Source: Aplectana chamaeleonis
Lineage: Eukaryota > Nematoda > Chromadorea > Rhabditida > Cosmocercidae
NCBI GenBank assembly: GCA_029168955.1
Contig: JAPDOI010001826.1
Location: 62,001 to 126,000, forward strand
Direction: 5' to 3'
Length of the DNA: 64,000 bases
The position numbers were made by a program, and so were the translations under genes. Positions 1 through 10,028 of the stretch are shown here, in pieces. Position 1 is the first letter of the stretch, and every line of letters starts with the position of its first letter. A model generated the notes under the pieces. It searched no databases. It worked only from the letters and a program-made list of their open reading frames with translations, and was not told the origin of the DNA.

Positions 1-77
1 AAAATTTGAACGATCCCTCGAGATTGAAGATTTCTTTAGCTCAACTTGAGTAACCTTGATACCTTGATGATCCATCT

Positions 78-3000
78 TCACTGCGCGTCGCTGCTGTGTG
101 GACCACCTCTCAACCAGCTCGACCGATTCCGAGCAAAGGACATCCAGTGATGGTGATTTTCTGGAAGCCTTCGCTCGGTGCAGAACGTCTTGACTCTGCC
201 TGCAAATACAGAGTTCCATCTTGTAGGAGGACGGCCTAGAGGCCGGCGGCAATCACGTGGTAACCAGACTGTTTTACGGAGGCTCCATCGGTCATCCATG
301 CGGCGCAGCACGTGTCCTGTCCATCGGTGTTCGGACTGGGCCATGAACAGGAGAAGATCCATTAATTGCGACTGCATCCGCACTGCGTAGGCCACCAGCT
401 CGCTGGGCACGACGACTAGTCTTCAGTAGTCTGCGTTCCAAGACCCTGTGAGCTGTCCTTATGACCTGTGTGGTCGCCTTCGTTGCCGCCCATGTCTCCG
501 TTTCATAGCACAACGCAGGTAGCACCGTGGTGTCGAACGATCCAAGTGCAGACCAGGCGGCTCGCCGTTTCCGTCCGATCTCCGTAGACAAGTCGTTTTG
601 CATGTTCACCTCTCTTCTGAGATAGACATAGCTGTTCGTAGAGGGTAGGGGAATGTCAGAGAGAAGAATGGGGCTTTCGTCGCACCATTGGTTGCGCATC
701 ACTTAGGTTTTCCTCAGATTCATTGTAAGGCCGATCGCTTCGCCTGCAGCGTCCAGTTCGTTTAGCAATCCTTCCACTTCCGCGGAAGACGAACCCAGCA
801 GCACAATGTCGTCAGTGAAGCGCAAGTTGGATAGTCTGCTCCCGTCTACGAGGATACCCTTGCTATCCCAGTCGATGTGGGGCATCACGTCTTGTAACGC
901 GGTCGTGACCAGCTTCGGCGAGATGGTACCTACCTGTCTGATACCCTTTCCAATCGACACCTTCAGTTTCCTCTCGAAAGTTGAATAATGGTGTTGCATT
1001 CGTTGTTGCACTCTTCCAGTATTCTAATGTACAGGGCGTCAACAGCAGCGTGGATAAGAGCGTTAAGAACAGCCGGGACTTCAACTTAATCGAATGCTTT
1101 GGTATAGTCCACGAAGACGAGCGCTAGAGGTAGGTGGTACTCCTTTGTCCCCTTTTTGATCACCCTTTTTGAATAGGAGTATCGTTCTTGACGATTTTCA
1201 CTGCGCGGGAACGACTCCTTGCGCGAGGTATTTGGAGGTGTTCCGCCAGAACTTTTCATAAAGGTGAACCACCCGCTCTGAGGGACTCGGTGGTAATGCC
1301 ATCTGGTCCAGGAGCAGTGTTTTTCTTCATCCCTTTGACAGCAAAAACAACTTCACTCTCGAGGGTTGGAGGTGGGTCATCTGCTATTGCAGGTAGTGGG
1401 CTACGCGGCAAGGACAGCGTTGAGTTGATGAGAGTGCTGTAGAAATCCACCAAAATTTTTTTCCATACCAGCGCGGGACGTGCAAATGGAACCCGAGGAA
1501 TTCAAAAGGGCTGACATTTGTTCTCTGCGATCTGACAGCTCACGCCGACAAAACCTAATGTTTCTCCTCTGGTTCACGGTGTACAACAACTTTCATGCTC
1601 GATATTGGTTCAAATCGCTCGATACCTCAGCTCTGCAAACTTTGCTGATCCGAACACGTTCCAAGTGACTGGTATTCGTATCGAGATGTACCAGGCGGCG
1701 TTTTTCCAGCAACAGTTTAGTTTCCTTGCGCAACATCTCAATTGGTTCCGCTGCTTCAACCAATGAATTTTTTTCGGCGTCCTTTATCTTGCGACACAGA
1801 TTCTCGTAATCGTCTGTAGGATCATCAAAAACATTCCATTGCGTATCGGCTACACTGCGCTGCATCACTTCTGAATCCACGGTTCGGACTTTGGTGCAAA
1901 ATCTCTGACTAAGATGTTTCCTCGTAAAGTCGTTGTGAAGCCGAAGCTTTGCACGAAGCATTCTGTGGTCAGAACCTGTCACGAATGAAGGAACAGTGCC
2001 GATCTCTAGGAGGGCCCATCGCCGATTAAAGGCAGTGTCCACGATAATCTTCGAATTTGAGATTAATCGCTAAATCGATTGTTTGGCCCCCCGTTGGAAC
2101 TGAATTAACGAAGAAACCGAGAAAAACGCACTAGAAGGGCACGAAATCCTTTACTTTCACCCCACTTGTTTACTCTCACTGGAACTGTTCGTTGTGACAA
2201 TGCAATATTTTGTGGACTTGCAATTCTCTACTCTCTGTTGCTACGTTCTTTCCTTCGGGCCATAACTAATACTATTCTGCCGAAAATATTCTTTCATTTT
2301 TGATTAGCCGCATTTTTTACCGGTGACAACCACCGTGAACATGTTCATTCAATCGGCCAACTAGTTCAGGCCAGAGAATATTGTTACTGAGAAGAGACGT
2401 CTTAGTGCGCTTTCCTCCATTTCTTCGTAATTTTGGTAACAATTGGTTGCCTATGCATTGTTTTTTAGTGAAAAACTCGAGTACGAAAATCATCGTGAGC
2501 ACTGCCTTTAACGAGAATATGGTCAATCTCATTGGATCTTCGTTCCGTTCGGTGACTGCTAGGTCCATCTTCTACTTTCGAGATTCTTGTAAAACGAATT
2601 ACCATGGAACAGACGTGCGCTACACAAACAGTCTGCCATGCGAGAACCGTTATCGTTTCTGGTGTTGCCTCCATACGATCCGATTCTTCCTTCTCCATCT
2701 ACTGCTCTTCCGAGGACAGCATAGAAGTCATCCAGACAAATCTTGTAAAAGCTTCTTTCTTAAGCTACTACATCCTCGAGTTGTCCGTAGAACTCATAAT
2801 CCACAGCAGCTGATGTTGGTGCATATGCGTTGATGATAGAGATTGCTGTGTGTCCTTTGGGCTCGAGTCGTAAAACGGCCTGGCGCGGGGAGTAGATGAA
2901 GTGCGAATCCATAGTGTGTGCTATGGTGGTGTTAAGTAAGAAGCCAACACCGCCAACGTTCCGTCCCTGGACTTTTTTTCCGAGAATCAACAATCTTCCA

Positions 3001-3242
3001 TCTTTCAATTTCTGCACGAACTCTTTGTTCGTCTTTGTCTCCTGTACTGCTATAACATCGTAAAGTATTCGATCCGCAGCTCTCAGAAAGACGTCCTGAT
3101 CCGCTTCAGTTGAAAGAGTTCGGGCGTTGAAAGAGCAAAATCGTGCACAGTCGTGATGCCTGTGTTTGTCCGGTCCAGTTTGTCCGTTTCCACAAAGCGT
3201 CCTGCGTACTCCGAGATTTGATCGCCCCCCACCGGTTGCCAT
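78..3242 (-). pseudogene. Broken endonuclease-reverse transcriptase polyprotein, RTE family A copy 1
   Basis: Read on the minus strand, fragments match the family A protein in order. An APE-type endonuclease N-terminal part lies at 2,760-3,242 (with FNARTL, QETKT and NAYAPTS motifs). A second endonuclease piece with NEIDHILV and GSDHR is split by the MITE at 2,030-2,507. A linker follows at 1,593-2,042, then reverse transcriptase pieces at 1,256-1,453 and 703-1,011, and the C-terminal region at 78-702. The reverse transcriptase active site reads FTDD instead of the FADD of copy 2, so a catalytic-motif neighbour is changed. Deletions and frameshifts separate every block, so no functional product is possible. 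It does retain two endonuclease residues (the Asn of FNARTL and the Asp of EIDHILV) that copy 2 has lost. Confidence 0.85.
2030..2507. mobile_element. TTAA-flanked MITE, AGGCAGTG subfamily, inserted in RTE copy
   Basis: This is a 478-bp element with inverted termini AGGCAGTGTCCACGAT and ATCGTGAGCACTGCCT. It is flanked by TTAA at 2,026-2,029 and 2,508-2,511. The paralogous RTE copy has a single TTAA at 51,220-51,223 in the same position, giving a true empty site. The interior resembles the element at 15,861-16,303. There is no coding capacity. A TTAA duplication is the hallmark of piggyBac-type transposition, although a TA duplication inside TTAA cannot be excluded from one site. Confidence 0.9.
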
Positions 3243-3531
3243 ACCTTCCGACGTCGTAGACGGCTGGGCGCGGTGTGCGGATGCCGGGGGCAGCTGATTG
3301 GATGTCGATGCGTAAAGGCATTCGTCTCTTAGATCTCATCCTTAGCCGGGCAAGGGCGTGGGATGAGCCCCATGAACGCTTCAGCGCTGGCTTGAAGCTG
3401 ACATTCTAGGGGGGAGACAGTTCGGATCTGTTCGTCGTTCACAGCAAGGCTTGACAGGCAACCCTACAGGGTCTGTGAACGCTTCCACCCTACACCAACG
3501 AGGAGGAAGATCCCTGTACAGCTTGAGTAAC

Positions 3532-4035
3532 TAAAAAGTTTAAAATGCAAATTTTTTCCAAGCAACTGACTATTCTGAATGAAAAATACCTTTGCTCCGG
3601 AATTTTTGAGACTCTCTCAAATTTTCATTTTTCACTGGAATTTTCCCCAATTCTTACGACTCCCTGTTGCGTCGAGTCGCAACGTTGCTCAAGTGCGTCT
3701 ACTCACCGATTCACCCAAAAATACAAAAAGCTGGAGCGATGACCCTTCATCTACCGCCGCTATATCGCTGATTGTTTCGTAGTGTGCTCCACACAAAAGG
3801 AAATGGACACATGTTTCAATTTGCTGAGTGAACAGTCACAGCACATACGATTCACCAGCGAGAAGCCTCACGAGTCGTGGCTTGCTTTTCTCAATGTTTA
3901 ACAGCTGCGGGAAGGATTTTTCAAGATTAAGTGTTACCGGAAACCTTCCAGTAAGAACATACTGATCCATTACAGCTCTGCTCACCCTTCCCGAAAAAAA
4001 AAACGCGCTGTTACTAAGAACATGTACAATACAGC
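3532..4035. other. Unassigned non-coding stretch
   Basis: This 500-bp AT-rich interval lies between RTE copy 1 and the next MITE. I see only short open frames without recognisable motifs and no repeat shared with the rest of the window. Confidence 0.4.
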
Positions 4036-4039
4036 TTAA

Positions 4040-4476
4040 AGGCATCGTACACGATGGAAACCGTTTTCCAGTTTTTGCGTTTAATCGGACTAGTGGGTCT
4101 TCACAAAGTCATTCACAAACTTTGGAGTTCTGAAATTGCCTCCGAATGAAGTTGTCGCCACCTCAAAACGGCTTTCTGGGTTTGGAGGCCGGCCTCTGGG
4201 TCGATCCCTTGTTACAAGGAAGAAAGGAAAACAACCGGTTATCAAAAGAATTTAATACGTTTATCACGTTTATTACATTGAACAGTTCACTCCTCCGAAC
4301 CGGTCAATTCTTCTAATGTCAGAAATGAAACGTCACCAAAGCGATCCTGATTTGGTAGAGAAAAGCGGTTTCCGGGCATTTTCGCTGCTCTTTCTGGCAT
4401 GATTGCCTCAGTAGGCCTCTGACCTCCCATACTCAACGGAAAACTCGACAACCATATTTCATCGTGGACTATACCT
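4040..4476. mobile_element. TTAA-flanked MITE, AGGCATCGTACACGAT subfamily
   Basis: This 437-bp element starts AGGCATCGTACACGAT after TTAA (4,036-4,039) and ends with ATCGTGGACTATACCT before TTAA (4,477-4,480). Its first 180 bp match 8,249-8,430, including a 'GGGTTTGG-GGCCGGCC' block followed by a tRNA B-box-like GGTCGATCC. It abuts the next MITE and shares its right TTAA with it. Confidence 0.75.
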
Positions 4477-4480
4477 TTAA

Positions 4481-4936
4481 AGGCAGCATACACGCTCGTA
4501 AACGTGGTTGGGATAACAATGTGAATCGAACCATATGACTCACAACATAATGCCTATGCATTTTGAAGCGTCAAAAACGACCCACAATGCCGTTACAAGA
4601 GTAGCAAGTTTGGCCCGCCCGTATTTTCACGCCCCCTGTATTTGCCCTTTTCCTCCAACGCAGGATTGCTGGATCATCTTCCCCGTGAGTGACGTGTGTG
4701 GTTTACTTGTTAGGCAATCCACCAACAGTACCAACGGTGAAAATGACCCAGCGACCTTGCGTTGCAGGAAAAGGGCAAATACAGGGGGCGTGAAAATACG
4801 GGCGGTGCTAAACTTGCTACTCCTGTAACGGCATTGTGGGTCGTTTTCGACGCTCCAGAATGCGCAGGCGTTGTAATCTGAGCCATACCATTCTATTCCC
4901 GTAGTTATCTCAATCACGTTTACGAGCGTGTATGGG
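4481..4936. mobile_element. Long palindromic (foldback) MITE, AGGCAGCATACACGCTCG family, copy 1
   Basis: The left half is the imperfect reverse complement of the right half, centred near 4,715. The same family occurs at 52,382-52,844 and, more diverged, at 6,366-6,811. The left terminus AGGCAGCATACACGCTCG follows the TTAA at 4,477. The right terminus has decayed to GAGCGTGTATGGGGGG, next to the Penelope-like fragment, which it probably truncated or joined. Confidence 0.8.
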
Positions 4937-4971
4937 GGGTTTCCTCGGGAGAACAAGAAAAAGCCCAGTCA

Positions 4972-5637
4972 ATGGAGCTAGTAAGGAAAATAGCTGCCAC
5001 CAATGGATACTCTACAGGAGGGCCAAGCTCGACTGGACCACTCATGGGTAGACAGCGGACGCGGGATTGCCCAGATAACGATTACAGGAAAATTCCTTTC
5101 TGTTTTCCGTACATATCGGACGCTATTAATTCATCAGTGCGAAGATTTTCGCGGAGGTTCAACGTTGACGACGTGGTTAGGCTGGTGGAGATACATCCTA
5201 AGAATTTGAAACGTCTGCTGGTCAGAAGTCGACTATACGACAGATTCTGCGCCACAGTCGACTGTGTGGTCTGTCCTTCAGGTCAGGAAGGAGACTGTAT
5301 GATGTCTGGCATCATATATTTGATCTCATGTGGCCTATGCGGAGAAGAATATATTGGTGAAACAGGACGCCCACTATGTTCAAGGATAAGGGAACATCTG
5401 GATGGGTTAAGAAAATCAGTCCCTGGTACACCGTTGGGAGCACATCGTAGGCAGCGTCACGGCAACGAGTTTTTCGAAGCTACGGTCAAAATTTTGGCAC
5501 ACGCTCCCCAGTTGCCAGCGCGAAAAACACTTGAAGCGTTTTGGATTAATGCGAAAAGTCTCAAAATGAATCAGAAAGACGAGTGCCTCGCAATTACCAA
5601 CCAACTCGCTCCTTTCCTTGACCTCTGGAGACCGTGA
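4972..5637 (+). CDS. Penelope-like GIY-YIG endonuclease domain (5'-truncated)
   Basis: This 221-residue open frame continues upstream to about 4,933 without a stop, so the first Met is only nominal. Residues 1-15 (MELVRKIAATNGYST) resemble the helical region after the reverse transcriptase palm, where Penelope proteins carry a conserved NGYP-like motif. Cysteines at about 93-105 (CVVCPSGQEGDC) suggest the zinc-binding linker. The GIY-YIG core follows at about residues 110-135: IIYLISCGLCG, then EEYIGETGRPL with the arginine of SRIREHL. The usual GIY is IIY here. The family cuts DNA for retrotransposition in the nucleus. The frame is intact but lacks its polymerase, so it is probably a relic. 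A domesticated stand-alone GIY-YIG gene is the alternative, made unlikely by the thumb remnant. Confidence 0.75.
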   Translation: MELVRKIAATNGYSTGGPSSTGPLMGRQRTRDCPDNDYRKIPFCFPYISDAINSSVRRFSRRFNVDDVVRLVEIHPKNLKRLLVRSRLYDRFCATVDCVVCPSGQEGDCMMSGIIYLISCGLCGEEYIGETGRPLCSRIREHLDGLRKSVPGTPLGAHRRQRHGNEFFEATVKILAHAPQLPARKTLEAFWINAKSLKMNQKDECLAITNQLAPFLDLWRP

Positions 5638-5804
5638 TCTCAACGTATTCGTGTCAGGGAGGCACAAATTCATACCACCCGCTGCATGCCCAACTAGAGG
5701 TGGCCCCTTTTTGTTTTTTCTTAGCCCTTGGTCTTCCTAGCATTAATTGCTTTTCTGCTAGTTAATCGTGTGTTTGAAGAATAGTCGCATCTATTTTTTC
5801 CAGG

Positions 5805-5843
5805 CTCTGATGTAGTCAACGAGGCCGAGACGTTAGCCGGATA
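5805..5843 (+). ncRNA. Degenerate hammerhead-ribozyme-like motif of the Penelope-like element
   Basis: CTGATG at 5,807-5,812 is followed by a short potential stem II (GTC/GGC around AACGA) and CGAGACGTTAGCC. Hammerhead cores need CTGATGA and GAAA. Here the last A of the first box is T and GAAA reads GAGA, so it is probably inactive. It lies 170 bp after the GIY-YIG stop codon, where Penelope-like elements are known to carry such motifs. Confidence 0.45.
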
Positions 5844-5889
5844 AACCATTACTATCTTGGACACGGCTTCACTAACACTCAACTAACGC

Positions 5890-6361
5890 ATGAAATTTCT
5901 TCTGAGAATTCATTCTTGTCTTAGAGAGAGTCGCACGCTGATCACAGAGGTGTCTCTGAAATCGTTCGAGACCACCTACGAACAGAGTTATGGCTCCATG
6001 AAGATGCATGTGTGCTGAGTGTGAAAAATTGGTGGACGAGTTGTCTCAGGCTTGTATTTCTCTCCATTTGCAATGGTTGTGCGACAACGAGCCAGGATAG
6101 GAGAAAGCCCGGCAATGGACTCAAGAACGAAGACTCGTTGGCATCTCCTCCATTTATCTGGCCGCTATCAAGTTCGAAAATCTGGTAGGGGGTGTAGCCC
6201 GTGGCTGTGAGCGAAGGAGGTCTGGCCTGAGGTGATCGCTTATATCTCGCCTATACGAGAGGAATTGAAATCTCAAACTTGGCCCGTGTTATACAGGGTG
6301 AGGGTCAACTACACAATCAAATAAAAGTCACAAAGTTCATGTCTGAGGGTGTAGTGTGCCT
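5890..6361 (-). mobile_element. TTAA MITE, AGGCACAGTACACCCTCAG subfamily, reverse orientation
   Basis: Its right end is the reverse complement of the element start at 8,785: CTGAGGGTGTAGTGTGCCT, then TTAA at 6,362-6,365. The internal block with 'acgctgatcacag' and 'gttatggctcc' also matches in reverse. The left end is diverged and its limit is approximate. Confidence 0.7.
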
Positions 6362-6365
6362 TTAA

Positions 6366-6811
6366 TGGCTGCACACACGCTGGTAAACGCGGTTGAGATA
6401 AGTACGGATTTAGAATGGTATGCCTCAGAAAACAACGCCTGCTCATTTTGAAGCGTGAAAACCGACCCTTAATGCCCCTAAACGAGTAAGAAGTTGGCTC
6501 CGCACCTGTATTGCCCGCCCCCTGTACTTGCCGTTCTCCTCCAAAACAGTGGTGCTGGGCCGTTTCCACCGTCGTCGATGTATGTGGTTCACTTATTGTA
6601 CTGGTCGTACCACCCATAGACGTCGCCGACGGTGGGAATGACTCGGCAACCCTGTTCTGAAGGAAGAGGGCGAATACAGGAATTGGAAAAATTTAGGGCG
6701 GGAGCGGCCTTGTGGGTCGCTTCTGACGCTTCAAAATACGTAGGCGCTGTGTTCTGTGCCATATCATTCTATTTCCGTAGTTATCTCTACGTCTACGAGC
6801 GTGGATGCTGA
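6366..6811. mobile_element. Palindromic MITE, AGGCAGCATACACGCTCG family, diverged copy
   Basis: This is a diverged relative of 4,481-4,936 and 52,382-52,844. It starts with TGGCTGCACACACGCTGG directly after the TTAA that ends the preceding MITE, and it ends near CGAGCGTGGATGCTG. The halves are still partly inverted. Confidence 0.65.
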
Positions 6812-7814
6812 TCGTCTTGACCATTCAAAAGCTGCTGACCTTCTTCACAATTCCATCAACTGCTGCTTTCTTTCTCGACAAGGAAAATTGAGACGATAAA
6901 AACATCAACCTATACAGAGCGTTGTATCCAAGAAAAGAACCCCACTTGATGTGAGTTATCACCTGCTCAGAAAATCCTCGCATTCAGTGCGTATCGAATG
7001 TGTATTCAAGTTGAAGACAAAGCGGTTTTGTGCACAGTCGTGCAACGTGCTGCTAGGGGAGCACGTGCCCCTATTGCGTTTCAAAGTACAACACGTCCCC
7101 GACAAACAAAACGTTCAATGCATGCACGATGCACATTCAACTTGACAAGAAAACGAATTTTTTTATAAAAAAAAGGAAAGCTTACGACGCAAATTTGAGG
7201 CAGAATTAAGATGCTGACAGCGCTGCCGGTTCAGCTACCCAAGTTTGTGGTACTTGGCACGACCAGTGGCTGGAGACCCCAAGCAACCGCTGACCGCTCC
7301 AGAGGCCGAATGCACCAGCATGCCGGGTTGGGGGCGAAGGCAGGTCAGTCGGCATCTTTGACGATCGCAAGACGAGGGCAGTAGACCATTTAATCAGTCG
7401 TGCCCGAGCAGTGTTTTTCGCTGCTCTAGCTGCCCCAGCCTGCTTGCTGGAGCAGCAGGGGCACGATTGATTTTATGGTTTACGGAGATCTTTAAAGGAG
7501 CAGACTGCCCCTGCCCCTGCTCCAACCCGGCCTGCTGATGCATTCGGCCCACGATGGTGCTCGGCGTGCCGGTCACGTCCCACGTCGATGTGTTGCTACG
7601 ATAGCGCTGAACTACCTTGCAGAAAGTGCTCCTGCGATAAAATTTTGCACCAATCGCTGCTGTTTGGATCACGTGCCCCTGCTATAGAACCTTTTGATTG
7701 ATCTGCTCATATCCTCAGAGAGTCGGGGGGTCCGATTCGGCCACGATAGGCTTTCTAATCGGGTACCTAGTCTAGTTGAAAGGAAGTTTTGCAGCAGCAC
7801 GTGATGCTCTGAGG

Positions 7815-8073
7815 AGCACGTGGCATGTTCGATTGGGCTACGTGGTGCAGAGACAAACCCTTGCCGCACCCCATTTCCCACGCAGCAGAACGTGGCCTGT
7901 TCGATAGCACTACGTAGCGCAGCGAGGCAAAACTTTGGCCGCATCCTATTTCCCACTCTGCAGCACGTGGCCTGTTCGATATGACTACGTGGCGCAGGGA
8001 GACAAAACCCTTGCCGCGCTCCTGCTTCCCACGCAGCAGCTCGTGACCTGTTTGATAGGACTACGTGGCGCTG
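7815..8073. repeat. Tandem repeat, about 75-bp unit, 3.5 copies
   Basis: The phrase 'gcagcacgtggcctgttcga' followed by 'tacgtggcgcag' recurs at intervals of about 75 bp with roughly 80% similarity. It keeps a minus-strand frame open for about 140 codons, but the product is just the translated repeat. Confidence 0.75.
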
Positions 8074-8248
8074 GAGGCGGGCTCCCATCCCTTCGATAGG
8101 AGCAGTTCTCCCCCAACAAGGATACGGTCCAAGTCACGGCCCGCAGCACGGGATCACCCCACAGCAGTCCGTGACAGGAACATCACCCTCGCCACAGTCG
8201 ACAGCGATGGACCTCCCATCGCTGAGGACCGTGGAAGAGACTCCTTAA

Positions 8249-9342
8249 AGGCATCGTACATGATGAAAACCGAATTCCAGCTTTTGCGTTCAGAGTGACT
8301 AGTGGCTCATAACAATGCCGCTGAGAAAGTCTGGAGTTCCAGAATCGCCTCTGAATGAAGATTTGCTTACCTCAAAAGGGCTTCCTGGGTTTGGGGGGCC
8401 GGCCTTGGGTTCGATCCGTTGTTACAAGGGACAAGACTCCGTGGTCGCTGCCGGCGAGCGTGCGTTGACGCGTCGTAGGGCGCAATGCACACGCCACTCG
8501 ATTTCACGTTCGACATCGATCGAAAGCAGCTGACAGCAATGGACGCAGGTTAGTAACCCTTTTTTTATTCCGTTCATGAAAGAATGATCGCTCGTCTGAA
8601 TGGCGTCCTTGATGATTGCTTCCAACGCTGCGCCAAGGAACGAATCGTGAAACTGTTCCTTGCGTTCTTCGCGCAACTATCCCAAGTTGATGTCGGCGGG
8701 AACTTCAAATTTGTTTTGAGCTTTTTTGAAATGGGTTTTTCTTGGAAAGTTGACGTTTTTGAAGGGGGCTTTTTGCAACCTTAAAGGCACAGTACACCCT
8801 CAGATATGAATTTTGAGATTTTCATGTAATTGTGTAGAAGACCACTTCTGTATGACACGTGCCAAATGCCAGATCTCATTTCCTTCAAATAAGCGAGATA
8901 TAAGCGACCACCACAGGCCCGACCCCCTTCGCTCACCACCGCAGGCCCGACCCCCTAACAGATTTTCGAACTCGATAGCGGCTCGATGGATGGATGAATT
9001 CCAACAAATCGTCATTCTTCAGTTCATTACCAGACTGTCTCCTTATCCTGGCTTTCTCTCACGCAATGATTGCGAATGGAGAGAAATACAGGCCTGAGAC
9101 AACTCGTCCACCAATTTTTGACCCTCAAAAGCAAGGCATTTTTGAAGAGCCATAACTCTGTTCAAAGGGGGTCTTAGACGATTTCAGAGATACCACTGTG
9201 ATCAGCGTGTGACTTTTTCCAAGATGAGCATAAAATCTGAAAATAAATTTTCTGGGGTTCCTGTGCCTTTAAGTCAATATAGGGATATAACAACACAAAA
9301 ACGTCCAAAACCCAAGTGCGGTTTTCATCGTGTACGATGCCT
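8249..9342. mobile_element. TTAA MITE, AGGCATCGTACACGAT subfamily, with a nested MITE
   Basis: The left terminus AGGCATCGTACATGAT follows TTAA at 8,245-8,248. The right terminus ATCGTGTACGATGCCT precedes TTAA at 9,343-9,346. The left part matches 4,040-4,220. Removing the inserted element at 8,785-9,268 leaves about 610 bp. Confidence 0.8.
8785..9268. mobile_element. TTAA MITE, AGGCACAGTACACCCTCAG subfamily (nested)
   Basis: This is a 484-bp element between TTAA at 8,781-8,784 and TTAA at 9,269-9,272. The element at 30,537-31,020 is also 484 bp and similar along its length. It is nested in the MITE at 8,249-9,342, so it is the younger insertion. Confidence 0.85.
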
Positions 9343-9346
9343 TTAA

Positions 9347-9768
9347 GGGTTCGAAAATCGTCCAGAAAGTGTCATCGTAGTCACCATCCAGTAGCGGCTC
9401 CGAAATGCAACTGCTCATTCTCTGGGATCGGGCCCCTTATATACTTGCTGTGCGGCTGATATGCGCCGGGTCATTACTGAAGCGCTCGATCAACGTGCTC
9501 AATCACGGGCATTGTGGCAGGTTCGTCGTTTAAACTCATCGTAGTCGAATCAAATGCGTATCGTAGCCGAGTGGAACGGCTATGATTGGTGGCACGTGCT
9601 TCTCACTTGGACGACGAATAGGCCACGTGGCGCTCGGAAAGTACGTGGCCGTATCGTCGTCTAACCGCTTTGTAGTCGAATCGAAATCCTATCGTGGCCG
9701 AATAGGACCCCCGACCCTCTGAGTCACTCTAGTTGAGCATATTCGACACGCATTTCTGAATAACTAAC
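9347..9768. repeat. Imperfect direct repeats inside the large TIR element
   Basis: The phrase 'tcgtcgtttaaactcatcgtagtcgaatc' recurs in altered form about 120 bp later ('atcgtcgtctaaccgctttgtagtcgaatc'). This looks like old internal duplication. I see no gene. Confidence 0.4.
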
Positions 9769-10028
9769 TAGGAACTAATCCCAGCACGAAATGAGGTTTA
9801 AACAAATGTTCTGGGGCCGTTCATTGAAGTACGGGTGCCTCCCGGAAAGGTTTTCAAAACCAGATAACGTGTGTATGCGACGGGTGGACTTTGGTCACCT
9901 TCCGGGAAGCTCCCATAGTTCCATGAATACGGGCACTGCTGAGTTTTGTGGAGGTAAATTCCTTTAATGCGTTTGAGTAGATCGAAAATGCAAAAAATGC
10001 ATGTTTTTGATATACACAGGTGCATTGA

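Larger units (their letters stand above)
55..3519 (-). mobile_element. RTE-clade non-LTR retrotransposon, family A copy 1 (decayed)
   Basis: This is a full-span but decayed copy of the element also present at 49,000-52,239. Both ends are retained. The 10-bp direct repeat CTTGAGTAAC flanks it at 45-54 and 3,522-3,531, as expected for target-primed insertion. Relative to the other copy it lacks about 46 bp near 540 and about 210 bp near 1,150, and it has gained a TTAA MITE at 2,030-2,507. On the minus strand the 3' end is a short GGTATCAAGG-type repeat rather than poly(A), which is usual for RTE. The accumulated indels make it the oldest of the four RTE copies here. Confidence 0.9.
4937..5880 (+). 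mobile_element. Penelope-like retroelement, 3' fragment
   Basis: This fragment has the coding end of a Penelope-like element (reverse transcriptase thumb remnant, zinc-binding linker, GIY-YIG endonuclease), a 3' untranslated part, and a degenerate hammerhead-like motif at 5,805-5,843. The reverse transcriptase fingers and palm are missing because a palindromic MITE occupies the 5' side. The right limit is uncertain, since a MITE fragment begins near 5,890. The identification follows from the order of domains and from the published link between Penelope-like elements and hammerhead motifs. Confidence 0.75.
6964..9768. mobile_element. TIR element with CTCAGAAAA ends, expanded copy with nested MITEs
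   Basis: The left terminus (CTCAGAAAATCCTCGCATTC onward, including a TCGAATGTGTATTCAAGTTG-like block) is inverted relative to the right side near 9,730-9,768 and to both ends of the shorter copy at 43,760-44,326. The interior shares about 550 bp with that copy, including an SL1-like 22-mer (7,228-7,249). This copy also carries a 75-bp tandem repeat (7,815-8,073) and nested TTAA MITEs (8,249-9,342). No transposase is visible. The right limit is approximate. Confidence 0.6.

Noticed and set aside
7200..7300. SL RNA gene at the SL1-like sequence
   Set aside because: No Sm-binding site, no downstream stem-loops and only 18/22 identity; only the 22-mer resemblance is kept as a finding.
7669..8088. 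Cysteine-containing repeat protein on the minus strand
   Set aside because: It is the translated 75-bp tandem repeat.
8400..8425. tRNA or tRNA-derived SINE suggested by the B-box-like GGTTCGATCC (also near 4,195)
   Set aside because: No matching A box at the right distance and no cloverleaf; the word lies inside a TTAA MITE.
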